Shown: positions 50,090 to 62,236 of the stretch, one piece after another
Layout: each line of letters opens with the position of its first letter
How positions within the stretch are numbered: the stretch's first letter is position 1
Source of the DNA: Phaseolus vulgaris
Lineage: Eukaryota > Streptophyta > Magnoliopsida > Fabales > Fabaceae
DNA: 64,000 nucleotides
Reading direction: 5' to 3'
Assembly: GCF_000499845.2 (NCBI RefSeq)
Contig: NC_023753.2
Coordinates: 1,302,001 to 1,366,000 of the forward strand
Program-made: the position numbers and the translations under genes
The notes under the pieces: model-generated
The model's input: the letters and a program-made list of their open reading frames with translations, nothing else
The model's database searches: none
Told to the model about the DNA's origin: nothing

Positions 50090-51822
50090 GTTAAACAGTT
50101 CAGATATCTTAAAAATAAGGAAAATATCTTTTGATAATTTTGGAATTGTATATTCATTTCATATAACAGTAAATGTAAATAACTGTTCATCTTTTCAAGT
50201 TCCTTATTAATTATTTCTTGGTAAGAGTAAATACAGCATACCTAACCAATGAACTATGGTTATTCTTGACCATTAAGTTTACATCCTCCATCAAATTATT
50301 TTCATTAAATGTTTTAAGAATATTATTAAGACATTTTAAAGGTTGATAATAAATAATTATTAAGTAAATAATGTTAATGTTATTATTATAAAAAAAATAT
50401 TAAATAGCAATCAAATTTAGAGAATAATAATAACTAAATTAGATATTATTTTAAAAATTAAAAAAATTATTTATATAAAAAAATGTTTTCTATTATTAAT
50501 AAAAAATTATAAATAATTTTTAGATTAATATTTAAATTAGCTATCAAGATATTTTAAGTTAGTTTCTAAAAGACTAATATAAATTAATTTAAAATATAAA
50601 ATAAGTATATCTATATATATATATTATGCAATTGGTTTGTATCAGATTGATAAATTTAAAATATTTTTCTAGATTATTTATTTATTAATTATGTACAACT
50701 TTTATTTTTTCTACGTATATTTATTTTTAATTATAGATTACATATATTATACACGTATTGTTGAATTTTAATTGCTATCTAGGTTTAAAAGGTCCAATGA
50801 ATTTAATGTAATCAAACTACTATTTTAAAACAAGTTTTAGATTTGTAATATTGATTTAAATATTTAACTCTACACCAGTTGGTCTTTCAATTTTTAAAGT
50901 AATATTATTTACTAAAAAAATTCTAAATTTTTATGGCTATTCAATTCCACGGTGGTCTTTCATTGTGTATTCTTTTCTTTATTTTTTTACGTATATAATT
51001 TCAAATTTATTGACCATATACTAGTATATCTTATTTTTTTAAAGTACACAATAAATATATTAATAATTATTGTAAGTAAATATTAGAGTCTTTCAACTTT
51101 AAATCAAATAAATTAAAAATGTATCACGAATTTTTTGTTTGAATTAATTTAGCTTATTGCTATTTTTTGTCTATTGCATTATACAACACAAATATTTGGA
51201 GTAGATAAATGATTTTTTATTGTTTTTATATAACACAATGAACTATTGATTTAATTTAGAATGTAGAATTATTGAAAATTTTAAGTAATACAAAATTATT
51301 AAAGGCTGTAAAACTAAATTTTACAAATATTCTAAATAACTAACTTGAGCAGTTATTCAATTAAACTTCACTATATAATAATTGAATGAACTTAACCAAA
51401 GTACTTTAAATTACTTTTTTTAATCATACAAGGTTATATATTTGTATAGTTACCTAAAAAATGAGAATGTGTTGGTAATTGCAGCTAGTAATTATTATTT
51501 GGAAAACTCCAAATAACTTGAAACTTGAGAGGATATAATTATTCTGAGTCAAAATTTGAAATTCCCCATTTCATAATTTTCTGTAGAAAACAAGTTAAAA
51601 CATTCATCTTGGTAAGCATTTCTTCTTTTTAATTGCAAAGAAAAAAAAAAGTAAACAAAAAAATTTATAAGATAAAATTTACTTAAAAGATCAACATTCA
51701 CTACAAACTACAAAGTTTATATATGTACATGGCAAGACTCTGAACATGAAATTTGAACACAAGACTTCTTATGAACATAGCAAAACATGAAATTTGAACA
51801 CAAAACTTCTTATGAACATAGT
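50090..51822. other. Intergenic between B3 genes A and B
   Basis: AT-rich; a degraded fragment of the CACTACAAG family (actaaattagatattattttaaaaatt, gctatcaag) lies near 50400-50600. Just before gene B's stop, acatgaaatttgaacaca.aacttcttatgaacatag is repeated twice in tandem (51745-51820). Confidence 0.5.
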
Positions 51823-53773
51823 TCAATCTATGCACCTTGCAACTCTAACTTGGAAAACAAACGTGTCCTTATCAACCAGTTCAAAATTACAGACATCACC
51901 AACATTCACTTTGCATTCACGCATGAACTTGGACCAACCAGAATAACATAATTTGTGACATTGATTCTCTGGATAATGTTCTAGCTTCACAGGCCATGTT
52001 CTATTCCCTACTCTCAGACCAACCTTAGCTGCATTCTGCATCATATGATTTCTGATGAATTGCTCTGGTATGCACTGTTCATCACATCAAATAAAGTGAA
52101 ATTAGTTAGTTATGGCTAAGATTCTTGCATGTGCAACACATCACTAATTTAGTTATTTATACCACAGTCTTTAGCACACTGAGGGCAAAATGATTCTCTG
52201 AGATTTCATTGTTGTATCTACGAAATCCTGAATCTAACAAGAACAAAAACAACACTAAATAAACATCATTAGAGAAACATGTCTAAATGAAAAACAGACA
52301 AAAAGAATATAAGGGTACCATAAAAAACATTCTTTGGAACTCCATCACTGCCTCTGTCAGCAGAACTCTTTTGAGGCCTAGTTTCTTTGCTTTCATTTGC
52401 TTCATTGTTATCAAAAGCTTATTCATAAAAAAAGCATTTGGAACATTAAAACACATAGTAGATTTGTTGTTGAAATACCTGAGAAGTTGGAAGGACTAGA
52501 TTCTTGTGCATCACGGTAAATGACAACTCTAAATGAAAGTCCTGGATTCTTAATTTTCTCAAACACACATACATTTCCTTTTTTCAAGTTATTGTCCTTC
52601 ACAAAATTAGCCCAACCAGAACCTAGTGACACTTCTTTCTTGCTTCTATAAACATTAACGTTCATATCCCAAGTTTTGTCTTCAGAAATCCAAACACTAA
52701 CTCTATGATTTTCCTTTCGTTCCTCAACTGTTATGAAATCAGCTGGCATAGTCTATCATAACAATGTTAAAGTAAAAAGATCATTATCATAGCAAAATTT
52801 TGAAAGTATTTTATATGAATTGTTTGTTTGGTGAGATGATGTACCAGGAATTTCCTAATGATGTGTGATCGTTGCATTACACGAATGAAGAAGGGATTCT
52901 CTGAGATGAAAGACTTGGCTCTCTCTAAAGCAGTGCCACTTTCAGTCTTAACCTTGGATCTTGAACATCTTCTGTTTCTTCTTCTACCTGTCAGCAAATC
53001 AAAGTCACTCACAAAGGAAAAGGTGAGAATATCTTCAAAGACTTTGAAATGGAATAAGAAAAGATTAAAGTTCAACATCCCCACCTCTTTCATCAACTGT
53101 AGTCCTTTCAGATTCAGCATATTTAGTTTCAACATCTTGTGTTGGATAGCTATTAGGGTTCTTCCTTGGGTGGATTTTCTCCTTCTTAGTAGAAGGAGAA
53201 GATGGTACAGAAAATCTTACTCTCTTACACTGACGAAAAGAGCTACCATTATCTGCATCATCAAAAGATCCTTCCATCAAAGGATACACTATCTCCAAGC
53301 CATCATGATCAAGGATCACAACCTTGAACTGTGACTTTCCCACATATCTGAACACCAGAAGATGGTTCTGATCCAAAGAAAAGAATTCTGCAAATTTCTT
53401 CCATTCATCAATTAACCAAACCTCAGCATCCATTTTTGTCCAATTCACTTCCCATTTAGAACAGTTAGGAAGCAGAAGGATTAGTGGATTTGATATTTCT
53501 TCCCAAAATTTATTCACAAAGCTCCTTGGTATCCTCTGTCATAAACTTTATTGTCAATATAGTGTATTGCATTCTATAATTTGATGTTAACATAATCACA
53601 AATTAAAAGGAGAATTTACATCACTGTGATTCAGAAGATGAACATAGATTAATAAAAACATATGAATTGACTTGATGAGCAGCAATAAAAATGATTACCA
53701 TCTCCCCCTTTCTAAGGGTGTATTCTTCAATTCTTTTGAAAAAGTGAATGTCACTGGCATACTCAGAAGTCAT
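51823..53773 (-). CDS. REM/VRN1-like transcription factor with three B3 domains (gene B)
   Basis: Seven exons: 53773-53699, 53535-53085, 52987-52845, 52752-52479, 52417-52319, 52233-52163 and 52074-51823, about 454 residues. The three B3 domains parallel those of gene A: IPRSFVNKFW and WKKFAEFFSLDQNHLLVFRY; FFIRVMQRS and LGSGWANFVKDNNLKKGNVC; IPEQFIRNH and SGWSKFMRECKVNVGDVC. Exon 5 (99 bases, starting AFDNNEANESKE) encodes a polar linker absent from gene A. It is phase 1 at both ends, so skipping it keeps the frame. Its acceptor (gaataag) has a poor pyrimidine tract, which makes optional inclusion plausible. The paralogy with gene A is evident across all domains. Target genes are unknown. 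Confidence 0.85.
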
Positions 53774-53853
53774 TGTTTAACAAATAAACCAGAGTTAGGT
53801 ACCTAAGTTTCTTGAGTCCTTATGCTGATTTTGAAAGTTCAGAATCAATGTCC

Positions 53854-53861
53854 TATAAATA
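53854..53861 (-). promoter_or_regulatory. Possible TATA box of B3 gene B
   Basis: TATTTATA on the minus strand about 80 bases before the ATG; a weak match with plausible spacing. Confidence 0.25.
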
Positions 53862-54484
53862 CTTTAATAAATTGCTTATTTATGGCATAATTAATCTTTT
53901 CTCTGCAACTTTTCACCTTTCCCAATCCCCTTGTACTTTTACTACTTGGTAATCCAAAAGATCCTAGAAGAAGTGGTGAATATTTTTCACTTTTTAAATT
54001 GGAGAGTCTTCCACCCAATTTTTATATGTGATTTCCCTTTAGTTATCTTTTATAGCATACTCTTACTAATAGCAGTTTTAAAGGCTTACCATGAACAACT
54101 AAAATTAAGTTTCCTTTAAGAAACTACTGTAATTTGAGTAAAATATTACAAAAAATGAATTATTCTTTAATCCACGATTTCATTAATAAAAAAATTATAA
54201 TAGTTTCATGACGACAATATTCAAAATATCATATTATATTAACCAATATCAGTACTGGTGAATATAAATACAGTAGCATCTGTATTTTCTTTCACATGCA
54301 AAACCTTTCAGTTATCAGTATCTTCAGTTAACAGAACAATGCAGTAGCAATTCCAATACATGATATCATCAAGATTCTTTCTTAGTTTATCTATTCGAAC
54401 TTAACTACATAATCCAAAAGTGAGTTTCCACATTCTAATGGAAACTAACATTCCTTCTAAATTGACCAAGAAAAATGGTGTGCA

Positions 54485-55634
54485 TTATCTTTGGCTTTTG
54501 AAAATATGAACTCTGAAATCAGAATCATTTCTGAAGATGTGTTCAAAGATACAAACATCTCCTGCTTCCAAATCATTCTCCTCTGCAAACACTCGCCAAC
54601 CACCACCGAGGCGTCTACGATCAGAACCCACCAACCTCAAACTCCATGATACTCCTCCAACTTCCACTGTAACATACTTCTTCCTCTTGTCAATGTAACC
54701 CTCCAAATTCGGAATATTCTGCACAACACAATCTTTTACAATCTAATAGTACAAACAATGATCACAACTTCATAAGTACTATTCGGTTCATTTAATCATA
54801 CCAGCCTGTACGATGTCAGATTATAAGATCTTATGACAACAGTGAAAAATGGATTGCAGGAGATGAACTTTCTTGCCAACTCATTAGCCCTGGCTTCCCT
54901 TGGCCAATTCAATGATAAATTTCCTGCAGAAACATCATCATCATCATTAACAAACATTTTAACTACCAAAGTTTTTTTTTTTATAATCAGAGTAAGTGTC
55001 AGATAGATAACCATGAATCCATGTACTTTTAAAAGGAAAAAGCATTAATACCTTGAGCATGGTGGTCAGAATCAGGCCCTTCATCCAAGAGTTTAAATGA
55101 TTCATCATCACTGTGTCCAAGGCTTTCACTCTGTTCAGGACTGTGAGAAGAAGGATATTGCATATCTAGGGAACTCTGATCAACTATGAGTACGTCAATC
55201 TCAGAAGTTCCATCAAATGTAAAGAAAACAAAGTAACCATGATCAAGGGAATAGTGTTCAACAAATTGCTTCCAACCCTTTTCGAACCAAATCTCACCCT
55301 TCTGTTTGCTCCAGTACACTTTCCATTGAGTACCATCTGGTGGCCGGAGAAACACTGGATTTGACAAGTTTTCTCCGTATCTGTTTGTAAATTTCTTGGG
55401 GATTTGCTGAGAAGAACCCTTTGGTTAATTAGTACATGTGATTACCTAATCAAACATCAAATACATATAATCTGTATATCTATATGTCAATGCAATGAAT
55501 GAGACATGCAAATATGAAAGATAGGTAAAGGTGAAGGTGAGAATGTTTACAAGCCTTTGAAGATTTGATTTAAGAATGGTCTTGAAGAAACGTATAGGCA
55601 GGATGGCATGGTCCATGGGAGGATGAGCAGCCAT
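54485..55634 (-). CDS. REM-type transcription factor with two B3 domains (gene C)
   Basis: Four exons: 55634-55551, 55406-55052, 54923-54802 and 54718-54485, about 264 residues. The first B3 domain begins at LPIRFFKTILKSNLQRL and continues IPKKFTNRYGENLSNPVFL, then FVEHYSLDHGYFVFF. A linker rich in Ser/Asp/Glu follows. The second domain runs FFTVVIRSYNL, then GGGWRVFAEENDLEAGDVCIF, and reaches the C-terminus. It lacks the middle domain of genes A and B. The closest relative in the window is gene D: exon 2 has the same length (355 bases) and the exon phases are the same. The longer N-terminus (MAAHPPMDHA) precedes the first strand. Function is unknown beyond DNA binding expected for B3 domains. 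Confidence 0.85.
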
Positions 55635-55789
55635 TGATGTTTGGACTCAGCTGCTCTTTCTGCTCTCTGCAACTGCTAAGAAACGTTTGATGTACACTAT
55701 CTACAATGATGAATTTATTTTACATAAGAAACTTTTTACCTATAAATTTTCTACACACCTCTTACCTCTTAAATAAATAATGTAGATGT

Positions 55790-56520
55790 ATTTGTGTTAC
55801 ATATATCTTCGGATATATCTTTTAAATGATGTAATATATTTGTGTTATACATATGTATTTACGTATTCAATATTGAAATTTGTAAAACATATATATGTAA
55901 TTTAATGTATAAAATATCTATATATTATATAATTATGAATTATATAAATTGATAATAAATATTTATATGCACAATTATGTTTCATATTTTTTTAGTAGAA
56001 ATATGGTTTTTGGGCTAGTTTAAACGAATTTCTTCATCATTTTCATAATCATAATAAAAATAATTTTTTGTAAAAAAATTATTATATTTATTTTTTTTTA
56101 AATTATGTTAAAACCGTACTAAAATAGTTAGAAATTTAATAAATATTTTTTGAATTGAAACACTTCATTAATAAGTGTCTTATGAGTGTCTTACAAGTGT
56201 CCATATCAATACGTATGTCCAATAGATACACCATTTAATAAAAATGTCTCATAAAGTGTCTAATTTAAATGAATTTATAACATAGTACGATTTTAATATA
56301 ATTTTAAAAAAATAAATACATTAATTTTTAAAAAATTCAAATTTTTATTATAAATTTTAGTATGATTATAAAAATAAAAAATAAATATTTTTAAATTAAT
56401 TATGAAAAATATTCTGTACTTAAAAAAAATTCAATTAAAATTCAATTATATGTATTTTTATATATTCTATCAATATCTGTGTACATGATATATAGGTGTT
56501 ATATGTAATATAATTAAAAT
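55790..56520. repeat. Dispersed GACAC/GATAC repeat, copies 5 and 6, joined head to head
   Basis: The left half (to about 56240) runs in the orientation of copy 1: ctatatattatataattatgaattatataaattgataata, then gttaaaaccgtactaaaatagttagaaat, then gtgtcttacaagtgtcc. The right half (from about 56240) runs in reverse, like copies 3 and 4: gtctcataaagtgtc, cgattttaatataattttaaa, ending tatctgtgtacatgatat. The pair lies between B3 genes C and D. Confidence 0.6.
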
Positions 56521-57659
56521 AGAAAAGTTGTCTGAGATTTATTTTGAAGTGAACATAATTGGACCGAGAATGCGTGTGTCAGAGTGCAGTAAGTGCAGGT
56601 ACTGTTACTTTTACATTGTCATTATCAACTCTCAGAATATATAGATTTTATACTCTCAATAATTCTCATTATGTCCACTCTTTCTGCCAAAAATCTGAAC
56701 CATTATTCTACTCATAATCGATCACTAAATTCAGATGACGGATGCAAAGAACATATTCTCCAAAATATTTTTTTTTGTTTTAATTAGTGATTGAATTTGG
56801 ATTGATTTTAAAAAAATGAATTGTTTAAATTAACATAAATAAAATGTAAAAAAAATATATTGGAAATTTTATGAATGTATAATGCGTGTACATAATTGAA
56901 TGTTTTTCTAATATAATTAATAATGTTTTATTTTTAAACATAATAATTATGTATACTTTCATAATTATCTAGTTCTCACATCACCAAGTTTTATGCAAAA
57001 AAAAAGTTAAGAATATATTAATTTTTTCATCATAATTAATGTGGTTTTTCTAGTTTTGCTAGCTTTTCTTAGTATATCTCCATATACAAGCAAGATCAAC
57101 ACTTACAAATTAATTTTTATATACAATTAATTTTTGTATATAATAAATCAGTGAAAACAAACATAGCGTTCATATTTACATGCAGTCTGATCAATAGCTT
57201 TTTTATCATAATTTTGTTTCAATCTATATTTTTTCAGTATAAACTCTACAAATATAGATTCCTGAAATTAAATTAAAATTTGTATATAAATATTCTTTCA
57301 GTTGAAATTTAATAACTGTATAAATTATATTATAATACTACTATAGAATTATTAAATAAAAATTAATTTTAAAGATAAAAAATAATTAATTATTATAATA
57401 AAATTATTTTTTGAATTTAATAATTATTAAAAAAATTATTAGTTTTTAATTTAATAGCTTTTTGACTTGGAGTGGGAAAGTTCACTTAATAGCTTTCAGA
57501 AGAAATAAATTCTCCATGGATTTGACATGCCACCTTCACATCAACCTGCCACCAAGACACAGTTTTTTCACCAAATATAACACTGATGGGAACACTTATG
57601 CCTTCTTTATTATATTTTTCTTGGAATTCTCATGAAGACCACAGGTTTATGCAGAGAAA
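56521..57659. other. Intergenic before gene D; nothing recognised except a hairpin-family fragment
   Basis: AT-rich. A short fragment near 57340-57450 (attaaataaaaattaattttaaagataaaaaataatta) resembles one arm of the CACTACAAG family. Confidence 0.4.
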
Positions 57660-59818
57660 TTATGTGTGATTTTTGAAAACATGAACTTTGAAAACACAAT
57701 CCTCTTTGCTGATGAGTTCAAATACACAAACGTCTCCAGATTGCAATTCAGTCTCACGTAAAAACAAGTACCAGCCAGTAGAGAACCTGTGATGTGAAAA
57801 ATAGCTGCTATTATTAGCTATCAACTTCACTTTCCACCCTCTTTCTCCAAGCTCCAGCATCGCATACCTCTCCTTCTCCCCAATAAGGCCTCTCAAATCT
57901 GGAACGCTCTGCATAATATATTTTCATTGCAAAGACTTTAAATGCCGAAGAGCTGAACAACACAACTAATGATCTATGTAGCACATATACTGATACGCAC
58001 ACAACTAATGAACTAAGCACAGATACTGATACGCATACAACACACAACTAATGAACTAAGCACAGATACTGATACGCATACAACTAATGATTTATATAAC
58101 ACAGATACTAATACGACATTGACGTAAACTAATGATTTATATAGCACAGATACTAATACGACATTGACGTAGAAATAGTATGTTTCATGTTAAATCTAAG
58201 TACCAGCCGATATGTTGCTGTATGAGAAGGTCTTATGAAAACTGTGAAAAAGGGATTGCATGAGACGAAGTTGCATGCTACTTCCCTTGCTCTAGATTGC
58301 GTAGGCCTGTTCAAAGATGAAGTTCTTTCACCACACTTCTCACCTGTGTATTCAAAGATTCTATTAAAAAATAAACTTTAAATCTAATTTAATTTTATTA
58401 AATTGGAAGGAAGATTTGTACGCAATTGTGCTTGAAACGGAAGTCTAAATTATGAAAATTAGACTCTAAATAACTTTGATATCATATTAAGAATAATATA
58501 ACTTCAGAAAATTGTTTTATATAGTATGAAATGTAGTTATCTTTAATCAAATAACGAATCTCGAATCTCTTTATGATAAACAAATTCATTTTGCAAGTTT
58601 GTTATTATGGATAGTTCCTACAAAAGATCGGACTAATGACGTATACAATTCTTGAATTTTTATGTAGATGTTACATAGTTGGTTCTCATCATTTGGAGAC
58701 TACGGGTATAATAAGAGCATCCATCAACAAAAGGCTCGTCTTTAATATGATCATCTTGTAATCCATCAACAAAAGGATCGTCTTTAAGATGATCGAAGGA
58801 TCGTCTTTAAGATGATCGAAGGATCGTCTTTAAGATGATCATCTTGTGGCTATTGAGAACGAATCAAATCAGATGATTCTATTTCTTATTAAAATTCTAT
58901 TTCTAAGAATGTTTTCTATCTCGGTTCCCGAGAAAAATATATCATTCAAAATCAGAGTTTCTCAAAAAGTTAAAGTTAAAGGATTAATAATTTATACATA
59001 CACGATGATAGTAATAAAAAAGAAAAAAGAACTCATCTTTCTTTTATCACTTAGAAGATGAAAGTTTCTTACAGGATTTTGAATGAGAGAGAAAAAGTGA
59101 GAAATTGGATCTACAACAAAAGTCTCAACCAGTCATTAACATGTTTAGTGAAGCATCTTAAACCCTCACAACTACTAAATGTCATGAACATAAAATTCTG
59201 ATGATCCATATGATACACAAAAAATGTAAACATGAATGGTAGCAATAAACAATGAATCCTTACCCCTTATTTGTTCATCCTTCACATCTTGCCCTTCATC
59301 CAAAACCATGTCGGATTCCTCCTCGGTTTTAACAAGGTTGTCGTTTTCATCTCCATTGCCACAAGGATAGTCTATTTCTAGTGCACTCTGGTCAAGTATG
59401 ATTACATGAATCTGGGAAGTTCCTTCATATTTAAAGAAAATAAAATGTCCTTGATCTAGGGAATAATGTTCCACAAATTCTTTCCAACCCTTTTCCAGCC
59501 AAATCTCACCCTTGTCTTCTGCCCAATTCACTTTCCATTCTGTTCCATCTGGAGGCTTCATGAACAAGGGATTTGGCAAGCCACTTCCATATTTGCAACT
59601 GAATTTGTTGGGTATTTTCTGCACACAAAAACACTGTTGGTTAGTGTGAAATATGCTCATAAATCTCTGTTAGTTGCTTATATCTATATGAATATATCAG
59701 TAGCAAATATTTCAATTATCATACACACACATATAGATATAAGCCTAAGAATGCTTACAAGCCTTTCAAGATTAGTTTTAAGAATAACTTTGAAGAAGTT
59801 GATTGGCAGAGAAGCCAT
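57660..59818 (-). CDS. REM-type transcription factor with two B3 domains (gene D)
   Basis: Four exons: 59818-59759, 59618-59264, 58343-58204 and 57908-57660, about 267 residues. The first B3 domain begins near the start (LPINFFKVILKTNLERL) and continues IPNKFSCKYGSGLPNPLFM, then FVEHYSLDQGHFIFFKYEG. The linker is acidic. The second domain runs FFTVFIRPSHTATYRL, then STGWYLFLRETELQSGDVCVFEL. It is clearly paralogous to gene C. Its introns 2 (about 920 bases) and 3 (about 295 bases) both contain tandem repeats, whereas gene C has short introns there. An in-frame ATG 54 bases upstream would add 18 residues; the downstream ATG fits gene C and the family better. It is the most upstream gene of the cluster. 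Confidence 0.85.
57957..58170. repeat. Minisatellite in intron 3 of B3 gene D
   Basis: A unit of the form aactaatga.ctaagcacagatactgatacgcatacaac repeats about five times with drift; later units read aatgatttatatagcacagatactaatacgacattgacgta. It occupies most of the intron. The words resemble the ends of the dispersed GACAC/GATAC repeat, which may be its source. Confidence 0.75.
58715..58850. repeat. Minisatellite in intron 2 of B3 gene D
   Basis: The unit gatcgaaggatcgtctttaa repeats in tandem, mixed with a longer unit (atccatcaacaaaagg.tcgtctttaa.atgatcatcttgt). The word atgatcat is self-complementary, so the array can form small hairpins. Confidence 0.8.
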
Positions 59819-59898
59819 GCTTGCAGTTTGAATATAGAAGCTGATAAAATGAAATTTCTGGTGAGAAAGCAAGTGAAACTACCATTGTTGTGACCTTG

Positions 59899-59914
59899 TA
59901 TATATATATAAAGC
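59899..59914 (-). promoter_or_regulatory. Probable TATA box of B3 gene D
   Basis: CTTTATATATATATAC on the minus strand about 85 bases before the ATG. Confidence 0.4.
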
Positions 59915-61939
59915 TACTTGCAGTTTCCTGCTGAATTGTCATGATTAGCCCTCAGATCAGAACAAATTTTTGTGAGTCAGATTATCTTTATTCACTTAAA
60001 TTTCTGACTTTCAAAGTTCCCATATATTTTCCCTTGGGATTTTCTTTCTCAATGTGTCACTTGCTTGATTAAATTGATTCTTAGGAAATGCATAAATCTC
60101 TAATATATTTTTAATGAATAAAAAAACATTATTAATTTCAGTATTAAGAAAAAAAATTAAATCTAACTCAATTTTATTAAACTGATAATTCATATTGCAC
60201 CCACTTATATATTATAAAATTTTATATCTTATGAAATGTTAACATCTTTAGTCAAAATGGTATCTCCAGCACACCTCTCACGTCAAAAACATGTCACGTA
60301 TGACTACATGTGTATGTATATGTAATTCGATAATTGGTAACTTGATAAGTCCAACAACCTATTGTTATAATAAATTATAAAAATAAATTATTTTAATATT
60401 ATATTAAAAAGCGAACTTTAATTTTAATTCAATATTTTAAATTATCATAATTCAAAATTTACGTAAACTTATATATTATAAAATATTTTATCTTTAATCG
60501 ATATTAGATTAACGACTTAAGAGTTTAAGTTTTGGAGTCTTGAGTTTAAGTTTGATATTGAGATTATTATTCATTGGTGAATTTCTATGGTGACTACATA
60601 AAATTCTTCAATATTAAAGCAACAGGTTGGGATTTAGGAATAACGAGAGTGGGAATTGTAAAAGCCATGAATTTCCTCAATCTCTCTCTTTTTTCTGCTC
60701 CATTCACTATCAATCTTTAATCTTCATAGTCAAATATAAGCCTTCAATTCGGGTCAATCTGCTCGCCATTGAGTTGGGCCAAATTATTCGGCTGTCCTAT
60801 GGATTTAGGGAGTTTCTTCCTGCATCTCTACATTTTTCTTTCTGCACCCCTAAATTCTTTAAAATACTGAAATTATAGTTTTATATAATTTTGGAATAGG
60901 GTTCCGTAAGAAAATGTGTTTCCAGAATAGGAAATCTGGAAGATAAAAAATTCTTCCAGAATATCCTATCCAAAATACATTTTTTTATTTCTGAATTAGT
61001 AAATCCAAAATTAATAAAATGTGTTCTGAAAAATATATTCCAGAAATATTTCGAAAAAAACAATCCAAAATTCATATTTAAAAGAGATAAAATAGTCTTC
61101 TTTGAAAAATGATGGGGTGGAGGAAGAAATTTGTTAGAGTGCAGAAAGAAACAGCCAGATTTATTAGTTAAGTTGGGCCTCCATTATTGTAAAATATAAT
61201 CACAATCAAAGCTATTACTTCATACACCCCCATTGAGTGCGAAATATCAAAATTGCCCTTATCGGTTTTTTACTTTAACCCTACTTTTTTCTCCTTTCTC
61301 CTTCCCCGCGCGTATATTTCTGAAGACTGATTCCCGGTAACCCAAACTTCACCATTTTAACCAACAAAACAGTAAGAAAAATCACTTTTAATACCTAAAA
61401 CTGGAATTTTAAAAAAATATGGGGTTGCAGGTAAAAAATGGTGGGGTGCTAAAAACAATATTCTACAGTCAAATGCTTAAGGCAATGTAATAGGTTTAAC
61501 TCGTTTCAAAATTAAGTTGAAAGATTTTAGATAACCTTTTTATACTATATTTAGAAAAACAATATATATATATATAATAAAATTAATTTATATATAAGCC
61601 CTCTCATATAATTTTTTTCAATTTTTTTATTTTTAAGTTGTGCATGAAGTACTTTAACTTATAAACAAATTTAATTTATTTTTTTTATAAATTTTTATAG
61701 GAAAAACTCTTCTTACTCCTAATCTCACGAAGGTTGAATTGATCAATCAATTTTTATCAGCATTGTAGTATGATGATGAAATTATTTTTGTTAATTATTT
61801 TGCATTTGAACATAAAAAGTAATTTAGATTTGAATATAAAAAGTAATTTAGATTTGAATAAAGAATATATAGAAGCAAATAATATAACCCTGGGAAATTG
61901 TTACAGAGAGAAGAGAGTGTGGAAGAAAGAAAGAAAGAG
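59915..61939. other. Intergenic between B3 gene D and NDUFB7
   Basis: AT-rich. At 60880-61080 the words ccagaaatat, tccaaaat and their complements recur, giving a weak palindrome. A small direct repeat, aaaagtaatttagatttgaatat, occurs twice at 61816-61860 just before the gene. The NDUFB7 promoter should lie near the end of this stretch; no clear TATA box was seen. Confidence 0.4.
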
Positions 61940-62236
61940 ATGGAAGTTGAAGGATCATCGAAGAAGATGATAGCGACGCAGGAGGAGATGGTGGAGGCTA
62001 GGGTTCCCTTGGCGTATCGCGATCAGTGCGCGCATTTGCTCATCCCTCTCAACAAGTGCAGGCAAGCCGAGTTTTACCTCCCATGGAAGTGCGAGAACGA
62101 GCGCCACTCCTACGAGAAGTGCGAGTACGAGCTCGTCATGGAGAGAATGCTTCAGATGCAGAAGATCCGTCAGGAACACCAAAAGTCCGACGCCACACAA
62201 CCGCTAATCCTCGTCCCCAAACCCGCCAATGCCTGA
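61940..62236 (+). CDS. NDUFB7: NADH dehydrogenase (complex I) subunit NDUFB7
   Basis: A single exon of 98 residues, close to the usual plant length of about 100. The sequence shows two CX9C motifs, CAHLLIPLNKC and CENERHSYEKC, in the helical-hairpin (CHCH) arrangement of this accessory membrane-arm subunit of mitochondrial complex I. The stretch between them, RQAEFYLPWKC, is highly conserved. Such proteins are imported into the intermembrane space and oxidised there. The N-terminus is short, with no cleavable presequence, as expected. The start is the ATG giving MEVEGSSKKMIATQEEM. A frame opening at 61898 adds a low-quality extension and was not chosen. The coding part is GC-richer than all surrounding DNA. 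Confidence 0.93.
   Translation: MEVEGSSKKMIATQEEMVEARVPLAYRDQCAHLLIPLNKCRQAEFYLPWKCENERHSYEKCEYELVMERMLQMQKIRQEHQKSDATQPLILVPKPANA

Noticed and set aside
61898..61939. A longer NDUFB7 N-terminus from an upstream ATG
   Set aside because: The added residues come from a purine-rich leader, and family members start near the chosen Met.
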